In this document: positions 30,304-40,450 of the stretch, piece by piece | How the letters are laid out: every line of letters starts with the position of its first letter | Numbering within the stretch: position 1 is the first letter of the stretch | DNA from: an uncultured Alphaproteobacteria bacterium | Lineage (GTDB): Bacteria; Pseudomonadota; Alphaproteobacteria; HIMB59 | NCBI GenBank assembly: GCA_902621205.1 | Contig: CACNLH010000001.1 | Location: forward strand, 62,001-126,000 | Length of the DNA: 64,000 bases | Reading direction: 5' to 3' | Notes under the pieces: generated by a model | Databases searched by the model: none | Told to the model about the DNA's origin: nothing | Seen by the model: the letters and a program-made list of their open reading frames with translations, nothing else | Translations under genes and position numbers: made by a program

Positions 30304-31736
30304 CTTTCTTCAATCAGTTAAACTCGCAAGAAAAAAGAATAAGTATTTATCTGTTAATTGGAGCTTTTTTTTTCTTATTATTTGATTATTCAGTAGCTTC
30401 TTTTTTTGACAGTATTAATCATCAAACAAAGTCTCTTTTTGGAACACTCACTCACTTTGGTGACTCTTTATATTTTTTTGTACCTACTATTTTAATCTGG
30501 GGCTTAATAAAAATTATAAAAAGTAAAAATCAGATTATGGAAACTGTAAGTGACATTAGTCTATTTATTTTTTTAAATATCTTATTAAGTGGCATAGTTA
30601 CACAAATATTAAAACATATAATTGGAAGACCACGGCCAGTCTTATATAATAGCTTTGAATTAAAATCGTTAGATATAATACAATTTGACTCCAAATGGCA
30701 TTCATTCCCATCAGGTCATACTGCAACTATTTTTGCTTTTATCTTTTGTATGATATTTCTCTTTCCGAAAATTAAAAATGCATTGATAACCATTGCGATT
30801 ATTATTGCATCTACGAGAGTCATAGTTGGCGCTCATTTTATTAGTGATATTTTAGGAGGAACACTTGTTGCATATCTTTCGACAATATTTATCTCAAAAA
30901 AACTAGCAAATAAAAACAAGCTATTTACTTCAGAAAACGACAAATTAATTCCAAATAATAATGTTGAAATAATTTCAAGTACTATTGCCAATATTTATCA
31001 AAATATTTTCTCTCTTTACTTGAATTTTAATTTTTACTTTAAAACCCTAACCATAACTCTCCTACTCTCTATAGTATTTTTCATATTTCCCTCATTAGAC
31101 ATAACTGTTAGTGGTCTATTTTATGGACAGGACGGTAAATTTATTGCTTCAGAGTCTGACTGGTTTATCTATTTTGTCCGTAAAGTGCTTTTACCTCTCA
31201 TGGCTTTATTAGTTTTTTTTGTCCCCATAGCTGCTGTTTTCAAACAAATTTATTACAAAGAAAAAATTTTAAATATTGCAGTCAGAGAGTGGGTTTACTT
31301 GTTTTCTTGTCTTATTATTGGAACAGGTGTTGTTGTAAACTCTATTTTTAAAAATTTGTGGGGTCGTGCAAGGCCAAATGACACCATTCAATTTGGAGGA
31401 GAAGAGCCATTTACCATTCCATGGTTAAATGTTGATTATTGTAATACCAATTGTAGTTTCGTTTCAGGTGACGTTTCTTTTTTTACGTTATCTTTAGCTT
31501 TACTAATTATATTTAATAAAACTTCATGGAACACATTTGCATATGCTTCAATTCTTTTAATCTCATTATTAAGAATTATGGAGGGTGATCATTTTTTGAG
31601 TGATACGATTATGAGTTTTATAATCACATATGTAATAATTAAGGGGCTCAATGATATTTTTAAAAATTTTCCAGAGGATCTAAATTTAAATCAATTAAAA
31701 AAACCTTCTTGGCTATCTCGAAAAAATTCAAATTAA
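30300..31736 (+). CDS. Tandem-domain PAP2 family phosphatase/membrane protein
   Basis: Two sets of PAP2 motifs: KHIIGRPRPV/FPSGHTAT/STRVIVGAHFISD and KNLWGRARPND/FVSGDVSF/SLLRIMEGDHFLSD. Confidence 0.8.
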   Translation: MTFFNQLNSQEKRISIYLLIGAFFFLLFDYSVASFFDSINHQTKSLFGTLTHFGDSLYFFVPTILIWGLIKIIKSKNQIMETVSDISLFIFLNILLSGIVTQILKHIIGRPRPVLYNSFELKSLDIIQFDSKWHSFPSGHTATIFAFIFCMIFLFPKIKNALITIAIIIASTRVIVGAHFISDILGGTLVAYLSTIFISKKLANKNKLFTSENDKLIPNNNVEIISSTIANIYQNIFSLYLNFNFYFKTLTITLLLSIVFFIFPSLDITVSGLFYGQDGKFIASESDWFIYFVRKVLLPLMALLVFFVPIAAVFKQIYYKEKILNIAVREWVYLFSCLIIGTGVVVNSIFKNLWGRARPNDTIQFGGEEPFTIPWLNVDYCNTNCSFVSGDVSFFTLSLALLIIFNKTSWNTFAYASILLISLLRIMEGDHFLSDTIMSFIITYVIIKGLNDIFKNFPEDLNLNQLKKPSWLSRKNSN

Positions 31737-31768
31737 AATTTATTATAATTTTATAACTATAGATTTAT

Positions 31769-32647
31769 ATGTTACTTTATATTGTGAGATATTTTTTTAG
31801 TCTATTTGTAGTTATTTTATTTTGCCCATTTTTATTATTCGCAGAAGATTTAATTCCCGAAAAATTCCATGGTACTTGGAGTAATGATTGCTCAAAAGAA
31901 CAAGATGTTTTTATTATTACTGAAAGTAGCTACTTCAATCTCTATGAAAGTCAGGATGAAATAGATGAGTATGCTTATTTCTACCTTCAGTTTTCTGACT
32001 CAAAGACATATAAAGATTGGATTTATCTGGATGGAGAAATATTTGAATTTAAAAATGTTTTTATGAAACTGAATGACGATATTTTAGAAGTTGTATTCGA
32101 AGAGCAAGATAATCTCGATGGATCATATGATTTTTTGAATAATACTAACAACACTTTTACATATGCTAAATGTGATAACACGCCCGCTAGTTTAACTCTA
32201 TTATTTGGAGAGGTATTATCATATATGAATTCAAAGGCATCTTTATCTTGCTCAAATTTCTCTAAGAATAAGGGAGAGTGCTTTGAAGATGTTTTTAGCT
32301 TTTTAGATGTCTCTGGAAACAAAGCACTTTCAAATGCTGAGATTAATCGAGCTTCTAAACTTTTAGTTTTTTTTAGTACAATAAATGGGCAAGAATTTGA
32401 TGAGGCAGGTTTGTTTGGAATAATTTCTAGTTATGCTATTACTCCGTTGCTTACCAAAGTTATTTTAAATAATTTTGATTTTGACAACAGTGCAGATCTC
32501 ACATTAGAAGAAATACTTCAAGACAGAGAGGGTTTATTTGATTTAGATTTTAGTGAAAATGATCAAATAGAAATTGATAATCAAAAAATTAACGAACAAA
32601 TTAGAGACTTCATTAATAAGCTTCAAGGTTTAGGGAGTTTTTTATAA
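31769..32647 (+). CDS. Secreted EF-hand-containing protein
   Basis: Signal peptide; EF-hand-like loops DVSGNKALSNAE and DFDNSADLTLEE, possible third DFSENDQIEIDN. Confidence 0.6.
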   Translation: MLLYIVRYFFSLFVVILFCPFLLFAEDLIPEKFHGTWSNDCSKEQDVFIITESSYFNLYESQDEIDEYAYFYLQFSDSKTYKDWIYLDGEIFEFKNVFMKLNDDILEVVFEEQDNLDGSYDFLNNTNNTFTYAKCDNTPASLTLLFGEVLSYMNSKASLSCSNFSKNKGECFEDVFSFLDVSGNKALSNAEINRASKLLVFFSTINGQEFDEAGLFGIISSYAITPLLTKVILNNFDFDNSADLTLEEILQDREGLFDLDFSENDQIEIDNQKINEQIRDFINKLQGLGSFL

Positions 32648-32654
32648 ATTAGAT

Positions 32655-32729
32655 TGGCGGTTCCGCAAGGATTCGAACCCTGACTAAATGATCCGAAGTC
32701 ATTTGTGCTATCCGTTACACCACGGAACC
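32655..32729 (-). tRNA. tRNA-Arg (anticodon TCG), CCA encoded
   Basis: Reverse complement GGTTCCG...AATGA-CTTCGGA-TCATT...AGGGTTCGAATCCTTGCGGAACCGCCA. Confidence 0.93.
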
Positions 32730-32814
32730 CTGTCCTGATTTTATTAACTTTTTTATTAATTCATAGAGGATATATTTTTTTAAGGGACAAATATTGGACA
32801 CTAAAGATATAATT

Positions 32815-33246
32815 TTATTTACAAACGCTCTCTAAATTGAAAGACTTCAAGCACCTGTAAACAAAAAAATAAGATAAAGTTTTTACTTTATTAGTAAATT
32901 GATCCTGCAAAAGATGAGACATATGAGCCATAGAAACAAACAATAACTCTATTTCACCAAAAATAAATGATAAAAAAGTAATCAAAAAAGATATTTCATA
33001 GGAATGAAATGGGATATAAATTTTATTCGAATACTTAAAGTAATTCCCAAATATAAATTCACCAAAATCAAAATTAAATTTTTTCTTATAAAAGAAATAA
33101 TCTATTAAATGATCAATATCTATAAGCCAACCAAAAAAAAAGCATAAACTACAAAAAAAGATACTAAAGTTAGTGAAATATATAATTAAACAAGTAAAAA
33201 ATATAGTTGAGGGTAAATGTTCTACTAAGACTAAATATTTATTCAT
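32815..33246 (-). CDS. Hydrophobic membrane protein, unknown
   Basis: 143 aa, His/Asp-containing TM segments (GWLIDIDHLIDYFFY). Confidence 0.5.
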   Translation of the reverse strand: MNKYLVLVEHLPSTIFFTCLIIYFTNFSIFFCSLCFFFGWLIDIDHLIDYFFYKKKFNFDFGEFIFGNYFKYSNKIYIPFHSYEISFLITFLSFIFGEIELLFVSMAHMSHLLQDQFTNKVKTLSYFFVYRCLKSFNLESVCK

Positions 33247-33301
33247 AAGTTATTGATCTTAAATAATGTATATTTAATGACAATTATTAGTTATACAAAG
33301 C

Positions 33302-33997
33302 ATGAAAATATCTATAGTTATTCCTTGCTATAATGAGATCAATACAATTGATAAAATCATTAAAAGTCTAGAGCTAGTATTTTCTAACTATAAATATGAA
33401 ATCATCATTATTGATGACTATTCAAACGACGGTTCAAGAGAGTTTTTACAAAACAATTATTCAAAATCGAGTAAATACACTCTAATTTTTAATGAAAAAA
33501 ACTTTGGTAAAGGATATTCATTAAACAGCGGTTTCCAAAAAGCATCTGGAGAAATAATTTGTATTCAAGATGCAGATCTTGAGTATGACCCAAATGATTT
33601 AATTCCAATGGTAAAATTGATTATGAAAAATAAAGCAGATGTAGTTTATGGATCAAGGTTTAGAGGAAATGGACCTGTCAGAGCTAATTCATTTTTAAAT
33701 AAATTTGCAAATTTCACTATTAGTTCACTAACTAATATTTTTACAAATCTTTCACTTACTGATATCGAGTGTTGTTATAAGGTATTCAAAAAGTCTGATA
33801 TTCAGAAAATCGATTTAAAAGAAAAGAGATTCGGTATCGAGCCAGAGCTAACAATAAAATTTTCCATGTTGAAATTAAGAATTTTTGAAACTGGGATATC
33901 TTATTTTGGAAGAACTAAACAAGAAGGAAAAAAAATTGGATTAAAAGATGGTTTTAGAGCAATTTATTGCATCTTCAAATACGGTATCTTTAAGTAG
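33302..33997 (+). CDS. Family 2 glycosyltransferase (dolichol/polyprenyl-phosphate mannosyltransferase-like)
   Basis: ISIVIPCYNEINTIDKII, IIIDDYSNDGSREFL, IQDADLEYDPND, VYGSRFRG. Confidence 0.92.
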   Translation: MKISIVIPCYNEINTIDKIIKSLELVFSNYKYEIIIIDDYSNDGSREFLQNNYSKSSKYTLIFNEKNFGKGYSLNSGFQKASGEIICIQDADLEYDPNDLIPMVKLIMKNKADVVYGSRFRGNGPVRANSFLNKFANFTISSLTNIFTNLSLTDIECCYKVFKKSDIQKIDLKEKRFGIEPELTIKFSMLKLRIFETGISYFGRTKQEGKKIGLKDGFRAIYCIFKYGIFK

Positions 33998-35456
33998 TAT
34001 ATTTGTAATTTTATTAACTACTCTATCTATGTTTGGTTATCTGTCTTTAAATCAAACATATTTCTTTGGTAAAAATAACAGAATTAATCATCTAAGCATA
34101 AAGTTAATAATATTACTCGCTTATATTTTTATTTTTTTTGCAATTTTTAGCTTCTTTAGCGCAATGAAAAATTACTTCACATTTTTATTTTATTTTATTG
34201 GTCTTTGCATTTTTATATTTACTTTTATTAAAAGAAAGTTAGTTACAGATTTAAGATGGATAATATTTTCTTTTATTTTTATTTTAATATATTCAATTAA
34301 TTCTGACGCTAATAACGATTTTAATTATCATTTTGATCACATCAATTTATATAAGAATTACCCAATAACACTTTTTACAGAAAATATGTCTGATTATAGA
34401 ATAAAGTTTAATTCAGCATACATTTTACTTAATAGTCTTACTTATATACCTTCATTTGAAATAACTATTAAATTTTTATCAAGTTTCACTCTATCTCTAT
34501 TTATAATTGATTTAAGAAATTATTTATTAAAGAAAGATCTAAATTTATATTTATTGAAGTATTTATCACTATTTATTCTTATAAGTGTTTTTATAACTTT
34601 AAGTAAGTTCAAAAATATTGGAACTGACTATACTGCTCATTTATTTTACTTATCACTTGTAATTTTTTACTTAAATATATTCAATTCTGACCTTAATTTT
34701 TTTAAATCAAAAAATTTTTTCCTAATAATATCAACAGTAATTTCGATGCTAATAGTTCTCAAGATCTCTATGATTTTAACCTCATTAATTTTAGTTCATT
34801 ACCTTTTAATTATAATTAACTTAAAAAATTTTCAAAAAATTTTAAGTTTTTTTTTAATTATTCCATTATTAGTTTTATTTTTATGGATCTTTCAAAATAT
34901 TGAATTATCAAATTGTATTATATTCCCAATAAGTAAGCTTTGTTTAGTTAGTGAAAGCGAAATTTACCCAATTGTTTTTGAAAATACTATTATAAGCCTT
35001 TATGCCAAAGATATAGTTATAGATTACTATAGCATGGACTTATCTGACTTAATAAAATTAAATTCTATATCATCATGGTTTAAAATTTGGCTGTTAAATG
35101 GTTTTTTGGAGGTTTTAGAAAAATTTATGCCCATTCTGATAATTTTTAATTTATCAATTTATAAATCTATTACAAAAAATGTTTCAAAGAATATTAAAAA
35201 TGAATTTATCAAGTTCAATCTTATATTTATTATAATAATTTTTATAAGTGTTTTAGTATGGTTTCTTCAAGCTCCTTCATTTAGATTTGGATTTTCTTTT
35301 TTAGTTTTATTCTTTTTTTTCATAAATATTTATTTTATTAAAATTATAAATTTTGACATTTCCCAAAATATATCGAGCCAATATTTAAACAAATTATTTA
35401 ATATATTTTTAGTATTATTTATATTTTATCAATTGATAAGGATATATAATTATTGA
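33948..35456 (+). CDS. Polytopic membrane protein (probable surface glycan-related), unknown
   Basis: 502 aa, about 12 hydrophobic stretches, downstream of GT2; true start may be internal, around 34029. Confidence 0.55.
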   Translation: MVLEQFIASSNTVSLSSIFVILLTTLSMFGYLSLNQTYFFGKNNRINHLSIKLIILLAYIFIFFAIFSFFSAMKNYFTFLFYFIGLCIFIFTFIKRKLVTDLRWIIFSFIFILIYSINSDANNDFNYHFDHINLYKNYPITLFTENMSDYRIKFNSAYILLNSLTYIPSFEITIKFLSSFTLSLFIIDLRNYLLKKDLNLYLLKYLSLFILISVFITLSKFKNIGTDYTAHLFYLSLVIFYLNIFNSDLNFFKSKNFFLIISTVISMLIVLKISMILTSLILVHYLLIIINLKNFQKILSFFLIIPLLVLFLWIFQNIELSNCIIFPISKLCLVSESEIYPIVFENTIISLYAKDIVIDYYSMDLSDLIKLNSISSWFKIWLLNGFLEVLEKFMPILIIFNLSIYKSITKNVSKNIKNEFIKFNLIFIIIIFISVLVWFLQAPSFRFGFSFLVLFFFFINIYFIKIINFDISQNISSQYLNKLFNIFLVLFIFYQLIRIYNY

Positions 35457-35491
35457 TATGATAGATTCTTATTTTTCTTAATCCAAAACTT

Positions 35492-35731
35492 ATGAATACC
35501 TTATCATCTTCTATTTTCTATATATTGACAGGATGGACATGTGTAATAAATATATATAAATTTTTTTACCAAAAAAAACTAAAAGATTTCACACATAGCA
35601 AAGATCAGCAAAACGAAGGTCAACTTAACGAAATGAAATCACATCTAAAAAAAGCAGATAAATTAGGGAAGATTTTTTTAACACTTTGGTGTTTATCTGC
35701 ATTCTGGTTTTTCTTAAATTTAAATGCGTAA
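35492..35731 (+). CDS. Small two-TM membrane protein, unknown
   Basis: 79 aa with N- and C-terminal TM segments. Confidence 0.45.
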   Translation: MNTLSSSIFYILTGWTCVINIYKFFYQKKLKDFTHSKDQQNEGQLNEMKSHLKKADKLGKIFLTLWCLSAFWFFLNLNA

Positions 35732-35742
35732 GTTCTAAAGAA

Positions 35743-35958
35743 ATGATTAACCCAACTTTCGATAAAAAAGAACATTTAAAATGGGAGTATAGAATTTACA
35801 CTCAATATTTAGATGATGAAGAATTAAAGTCAGAAAACGACTGGCTTAATAAGGGCGGAAAAGAAGGTTGGGAGTTGGTCAATGTTATTAAAGATAAATC
35901 TGATATCCCATCAAAAAATAAAATGATTTATTATTTTAAGAGAGAAAAAATATCTTAA
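35743..35958 (+). CDS. DUF4177-like small protein
   Basis: WEYRIYTQYL...LNKGGKEGWELVNVI...KMIYYFKRE; start placed at internal ATG. Confidence 0.5.
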   Translation: MINPTFDKKEHLKWEYRIYTQYLDDEELKSENDWLNKGGKEGWELVNVIKDKSDIPSKNKMIYYFKREKIS

Positions 35959-35985
35959 GGACCTTCACAAAATTTATTTAATTTA

Positions 35986-36066
35986 ATGCATGAATATAGA
36001 TATTTAATATTTGGAATAGTTATAATTATCATAACTTATATATTGTATTTAGGTCTGACAACTTAA
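35986..36066 (+). CDS. Very small TM peptide (26 aa), unknown
   Basis: Not in ORF track. MHEYRYLIFGIVIIIITYILYLGLTT*, TAATG overlap with ybgC start. Confidence 0.4.
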   Translation: MHEYRYLIFGIVIIIITYILYLGLTT

Positions 36067-36464
36067 TGTTCCAACACAACTTAAAAATATATTATGAAGA
36101 CACAGACTCTGGTGGAGTTGTATATTACGCAAATTATTTGAAATTTATTGAAAGAGCACGCGCTGAAATCATCAATGAATTGGGATTTACACTTAACTCT
36201 CTATTGAATGATCATGATCGACTTTTTTTAGTCAAAAAGATTGAATGTGATTATATTGAGTCATGCAAATTAGAGGATCATTTAACTGTAAAAAGCAATA
36301 TTTTGTCTCTTAAAAATGCTTCATTCGAGCTTGAACAAAATATTTATAAAAAAAATAATATTATTTTTAAATCAAAGATTTTGATGGTTTGTGTCAATTC
36401 TCAAGGGGCCCCAAGTAAAATACCAGATGATCTTCAAAGATTAATGAAAAACAAAGATGGATAA
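36066..36464 (+). CDS. ybgC: Acyl-CoA thioesterase YbgC/4-hydroxybenzoyl-CoA thioesterase family
   Basis: YYEDTDSGGVVYYANYLKFIERARAE. Confidence 0.92.
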   Translation: MFQHNLKIYYEDTDSGGVVYYANYLKFIERARAEIINELGFTLNSLLNDHDRLFLVKKIECDYIESCKLEDHLTVKSNILSLKNASFELEQNIYKKNNIIFKSKILMVCVNSQGAPSKIPDDLQRLMKNKDG

Positions 36465-38373
36465 GTTATTTGAGCCAAGTAGAAAATTTATTAAATCTAC
36501 CAATCTTTTTAAATTTCAGACATATTTGGAACAAAAACTTTCTAAAAAATTTTTAAATTATAACAAGCTTTGGTTATGGACTAATAAGAACCCTGGTGAG
36601 TTTTGGGAGTCTATAGTTGGGTATTTTAATATCGACCTTGAGAGGAAAAAATTTTTTAAAGCTTACAAAAAAAAATCTTTTTGGAATTCAATTTTTTTTG
36701 ATAACAGTAATCTTAATTATTACGATTTAATTTATAAAAATAATTCATCAAATTTGGCCATTGAATTTATTGGAGAAAACAAATTCAGCGAAAAAATTAT
36801 TTATAGTGATTTAAATAAAAGAATTAATGCATTAAGCAATTTTTTTAGAGATAAAGGTATTAAAAAAGGTGATGTAATTGTTGGATATCTGCCAAATATA
36901 CCTGATACAGTAATAAGCTTCCTTTCTGCAGCAAAAATTGGTGCAGTTTGGTCTTCTTGCTCTGCCGACTTTGGAACACAAGCAGTGATTGACAGATTTT
37001 CCCAGCTTAAGCCCAAGCTTCTAATTGTTGCTGACTATTATTTTTATAACGGCAAGAAATTTCGATATTCAAAAAACTTAAGAACATTAAAAGCAAATTT
37101 AAATAATCCACTAATTTTAAAAACTAGCTATCCTTCAAAAAATAACACTTCTGAATTAAAAAAAATATACAATCAAAAAAAATATTCAAAACGAAATAAA
37201 AATATATCATTGAGCTTTAATCATCCGCTGTATGTTTTATTTTCTAGTGGAACGACAGGGCTTCCCAAGTGTATTACGCATGGCCATGGAGGCTCACTCC
37301 TTCAACATTTAAAAGAATTAGCATTACATACAAATGTTAAATCTGAAGATAAAATGCTTTTCTTAACTACTTGCGGGTGGATGATGTGGAACTGGACAGT
37401 TTCAAACTTACTACTGGGTTCATCAATCGTTCTTTATGATGGTTCCCCATTTTATCCAAATATAAATCGAGTTATCAATATTACAAAAGATACTAATTCA
37501 ACAATGCTAGGTGCGGGAGCAAAAGTTTATGAAACTATTCAGAATAATTATAAATCAAATAAAAAAGATATTTTAAAAAAAATTAATTGTTTTATATCAA
37601 CTGGCTCTCCTTTAAGCCCAGACACTTTTAAGTTTATTAATAAAAGTTTAAATTCAAAATCTTTTATACATTCGGTGAGTGGCGGTACAGACATAGTTTC
37701 GTGTTTTATGTTAGGAATACCAACTTTACCTGTCTATTCAGGTGAAATTCAAGGACCGGGCTTGGGCATGGATATTGATGTTTTCAATGATAATGGCAAG
37801 CCAACCAAAAAAACAGGAGAACTAGTTTGCAAGACCCCTTTCCCCTCTAAGCCTATCTATTTTTGGAATGACAGATTGAATGACAAGTATAAATCCGCAT
37901 ATTTTAAAAAATTTCCAAATATATGGTCCCATGGAGATTATGTGAAAAAAACCAAAAATGGAGGTTATGTAATCTTTGGAAGGTCAGATGCTACTTTAAA
38001 TCCAGGCGGTGTCAGAATAGGAACAGGTGAAATATACAGTTGCTTACAAAAATTTCATTGGATCGAGGACTGTTTGGCAACAGGTTATTTGACTAAAAAT
38101 GATGAAAAAATTGTCCTTTTTTTGAAATTGTTAAACACAAAAATTAATGTTGATTTTAATACAATATTGAAAAAATACCTCAAGACATCGCTTAGTCCAA
38201 GGCATGTTCCTTGGAAAATATTTATAGTCAAAGATATTCCAAGAACAAAAAGTGGTAAAAACTCTGAAATACTTGTCAAAAAAATTATCAATAATGATAA
38301 AGTGCAGAACTTGGGATCTTTGGCAAATCCTGAGTCAGTAATTGAATACAGAAAGATAAATATTAATGAGTGA
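36457..38373 (+). CDS. Acetoacetate-CoA ligase (acetoacetyl-CoA synthetase)
   Basis: VLFSSGTTGLPKCITHGHGGSLLQHLKELALHTNVKSEDKMLFLTTCGWMMWNW; FGRSDATLNPGGVRIGTGEIY. Confidence 0.93.
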   Translation: MDKLFEPSRKFIKSTNLFKFQTYLEQKLSKKFLNYNKLWLWTNKNPGEFWESIVGYFNIDLERKKFFKAYKKKSFWNSIFFDNSNLNYYDLIYKNNSSNLAIEFIGENKFSEKIIYSDLNKRINALSNFFRDKGIKKGDVIVGYLPNIPDTVISFLSAAKIGAVWSSCSADFGTQAVIDRFSQLKPKLLIVADYYFYNGKKFRYSKNLRTLKANLNNPLILKTSYPSKNNTSELKKIYNQKKYSKRNKNISLSFNHPLYVLFSSGTTGLPKCITHGHGGSLLQHLKELALHTNVKSEDKMLFLTTCGWMMWNWTVSNLLLGSSIVLYDGSPFYPNINRVINITKDTNSTMLGAGAKVYETIQNNYKSNKKDILKKINCFISTGSPLSPDTFKFINKSLNSKSFIHSVSGGTDIVSCFMLGIPTLPVYSGEIQGPGLGMDIDVFNDNGKPTKKTGELVCKTPFPSKPIYFWNDRLNDKYKSAYFKKFPNIWSHGDYVKKTKNGGYVIFGRSDATLNPGGVRIGTGEIYSCLQKFHWIEDCLATGYLTKNDEKIVLFLKLLNTKINVDFNTILKKYLKTSLSPRHVPWKIFIVKDIPRTKSGKNSEILVKKIINNDKVQNLGSLANPESVIEYRKININE

Positions 38374-39517
38374 TGTTTTTATAATCGATGCAGTTAGAAC
38401 ACCAATAGGAGCTTATTTAGGTAATTACAAAAAAACTGAATCAGTAGAATTAGGAACCTCTTGTCTCAAAGAATTATTTGATAGAAATAATACAATCAAT
38501 ACTAAAGAAGTTGAAGGATTAATTTTAGGACAAGTATTAACAAGTGGACTAGGAATGAATACAGCAAGGCAAGTTGCACTAGGTTCCGGAATGCAACAGA
38601 CATCCTTTGCTTATGTAGTAAATCAAGTTTGTGGAAGTGGTATGAGAGCTACAATAGATGGTTCATCTAAAATTTATTCCGGCGAGTCAAATTTATTAAT
38701 TGTTGGTGGTCAAGAAAGTATGTCAAGGGCACGCCATGCGTATCTAAGTAGGACTGGAGAAAAAAAATTAGGAAACAATATTTTTATAGACACTTTAGTT
38801 AACGATGGCCTAACAGATGCTTTTTCAAAAGAACATATGGGCATAACAGCTGAAAACGTTTCAAGAAAATATAATGTTACAAGACAAGACCAAGATCAAT
38901 TTGCATATCAGTCTTACATAAAAACTTATAAGGCAATTAAAAATAATTACTTCAAAAACGAATTGATAAAAACACCTCTTAAAGATGAAGTTCGAAAAGA
39001 CACGACTTTGCCAAAATTAAGCCAATTAAAAGCTGTTTTTAAAAAATCTGGAACCGTTACTGCTGGAAATGCCTCTTCATTAAATGATGGTGCTAGTTTT
39101 TTGGCTATAGCTTCTGAAAAATATGTAACTTCAAACAAAATTAAACCAATAGCAAAAGTACTATCTTGGGCGTCCTCAGCTGGTAATCCCGATTATATGG
39201 GTGTTACTCCAATTACAGCTATACAGAAATTAATGAAGAAAATGAGCGTAAATATTAACTATTTTAATTTGGTTGAGGTCAATGAGGCGTTTGCTGCAAC
39301 TTCAGTTGCTGTCCAAAGATCTTTAAAGATTGATCCAAGTAAATTAAATATTGCTGGGGGCGCTATTGCATTAGGACATCCCATTGGCTGTTCAGGTGCA
39401 AGAATTATTACAACCTTGTCTCATCAACTTAGAAGAACAAAACAAAAGTTTGGTGTTGCAAGTATGTGTATTGGCGGTGGTCAAGGTCTAGCAATTGCTA
39501 TTGAAAATTTAAAATAA
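38366..39517 (+). CDS. Acetyl-CoA acetyltransferase (thiolase)
   Basis: VVNQVCGSGMRATIDG, VEVNEAFAATSVAVQR, GGAIALGHPIGCSGARI, CIGGGQGLAIAIE. Confidence 0.96.
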   Translation: MSDVFIIDAVRTPIGAYLGNYKKTESVELGTSCLKELFDRNNTINTKEVEGLILGQVLTSGLGMNTARQVALGSGMQQTSFAYVVNQVCGSGMRATIDGSSKIYSGESNLLIVGGQESMSRARHAYLSRTGEKKLGNNIFIDTLVNDGLTDAFSKEHMGITAENVSRKYNVTRQDQDQFAYQSYIKTYKAIKNNYFKNELIKTPLKDEVRKDTTLPKLSQLKAVFKKSGTVTAGNASSLNDGASFLAIASEKYVTSNKIKPIAKVLSWASSAGNPDYMGVTPITAIQKLMKKMSVNINYFNLVEVNEAFAATSVAVQRSLKIDPSKLNIAGGAIALGHPIGCSGARIITTLSHQLRRTKQKFGVASMCIGGGQGLAIAIENLK

Positions 39518-39526
39518 AAAATCTAA

Positions 39527-40417
39527 GTGAGTGTTTCTCTTAAAGCAGCGATATTTTTATGTTTTGCCTCCTTATTTTGGTCAGGCAATTTTATAGTAGG
39601 AAGATTATCTTCAGTCGAGGATTTAGTATCACCCTTATCGTTATCTTTTTATAGGTGGGTAATAGCTTTAATTATTTTAACTCCCTTTTGTCTAAAAAAT
39701 GCTTTAGTTGACTTACCCCTTTTAAAAAAACAACCAGGAATGGTTTTTTTGATTATTTTAACTGGTCCGACACTATTTAACACATTAACTTATATTGGTC
39801 TAACAGCGACAACTGTTATTAACTCTTTATTAGTTATTTCGACAACCCCCATGTTGATAATCCTTTTAAACAAATTGATTTATAAAAATCAAACAAACTT
39901 GTTTCAAATGTTAGGTGTCATTTTATCTCTTATTGGTGTTAGCTATGTTATAACAAAAGGTAACTATCAAAATATATTTGATTCAAAATTTTACTCTGGA
40001 GATTTATTCATTCTACTTGCTGTTATATCTTGGGCATTGTATTCAATATTTCTAAAAAAAAATGAAACAGGTGTTTCAGGATTTAGTTTTTTATATTTAT
40101 CATTTGTCTTTACAGTAATCTTACTCTTACCTGTTTATTTATATGACGTTATAATTCAAAACAATTTCATAGTATTTGACCACAAAACCTTATTAGTAAT
40201 TGGCTATACCGGAACTTTTCCTAGCATCTTGTCATATATTTGTTGGAATACTGGTGTAGCTTTGATTGGCCCAAATAAATCAGGCCCTTTTCTCCACTTA
40301 ATGCCCATTTTTGGTGGAATTCTTGCATATTTAGTCTTCCAAGAAACATTACAGAGTTATCATTACGCTGGAATTTTATCTGTGATTGTTGGTATAATGA
40401 TAGCTAATAAAAAATAA
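39527..40417 (+). CDS. EamA/DMT-superfamily transporter
   Basis: About 10 TM, SLFWSGNFIVGRLSS, internal EamA duplication. Confidence 0.88.
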   Translation: MSVSLKAAIFLCFASLFWSGNFIVGRLSSVEDLVSPLSLSFYRWVIALIILTPFCLKNALVDLPLLKKQPGMVFLIILTGPTLFNTLTYIGLTATTVINSLLVISTTPMLIILLNKLIYKNQTNLFQMLGVILSLIGVSYVITKGNYQNIFDSKFYSGDLFILLAVISWALYSIFLKKNETGVSGFSFLYLSFVFTVILLLPVYLYDVIIQNNFIVFDHKTLLVIGYTGTFPSILSYICWNTGVALIGPNKSGPFLHLMPIFGGILAYLVFQETLQSYHYAGILSVIVGIMIANKK

Positions 40418-40450
40418 TTAATTATTTCTAATATTAGGAGGGGAATATTT

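Noticed and set aside
33948-33997. Frameshift/fusion between GT2 and the downstream 12-TM ORF
   Set aside because: The 50-nt overlap is explained by an over-extended start; both proteins look complete
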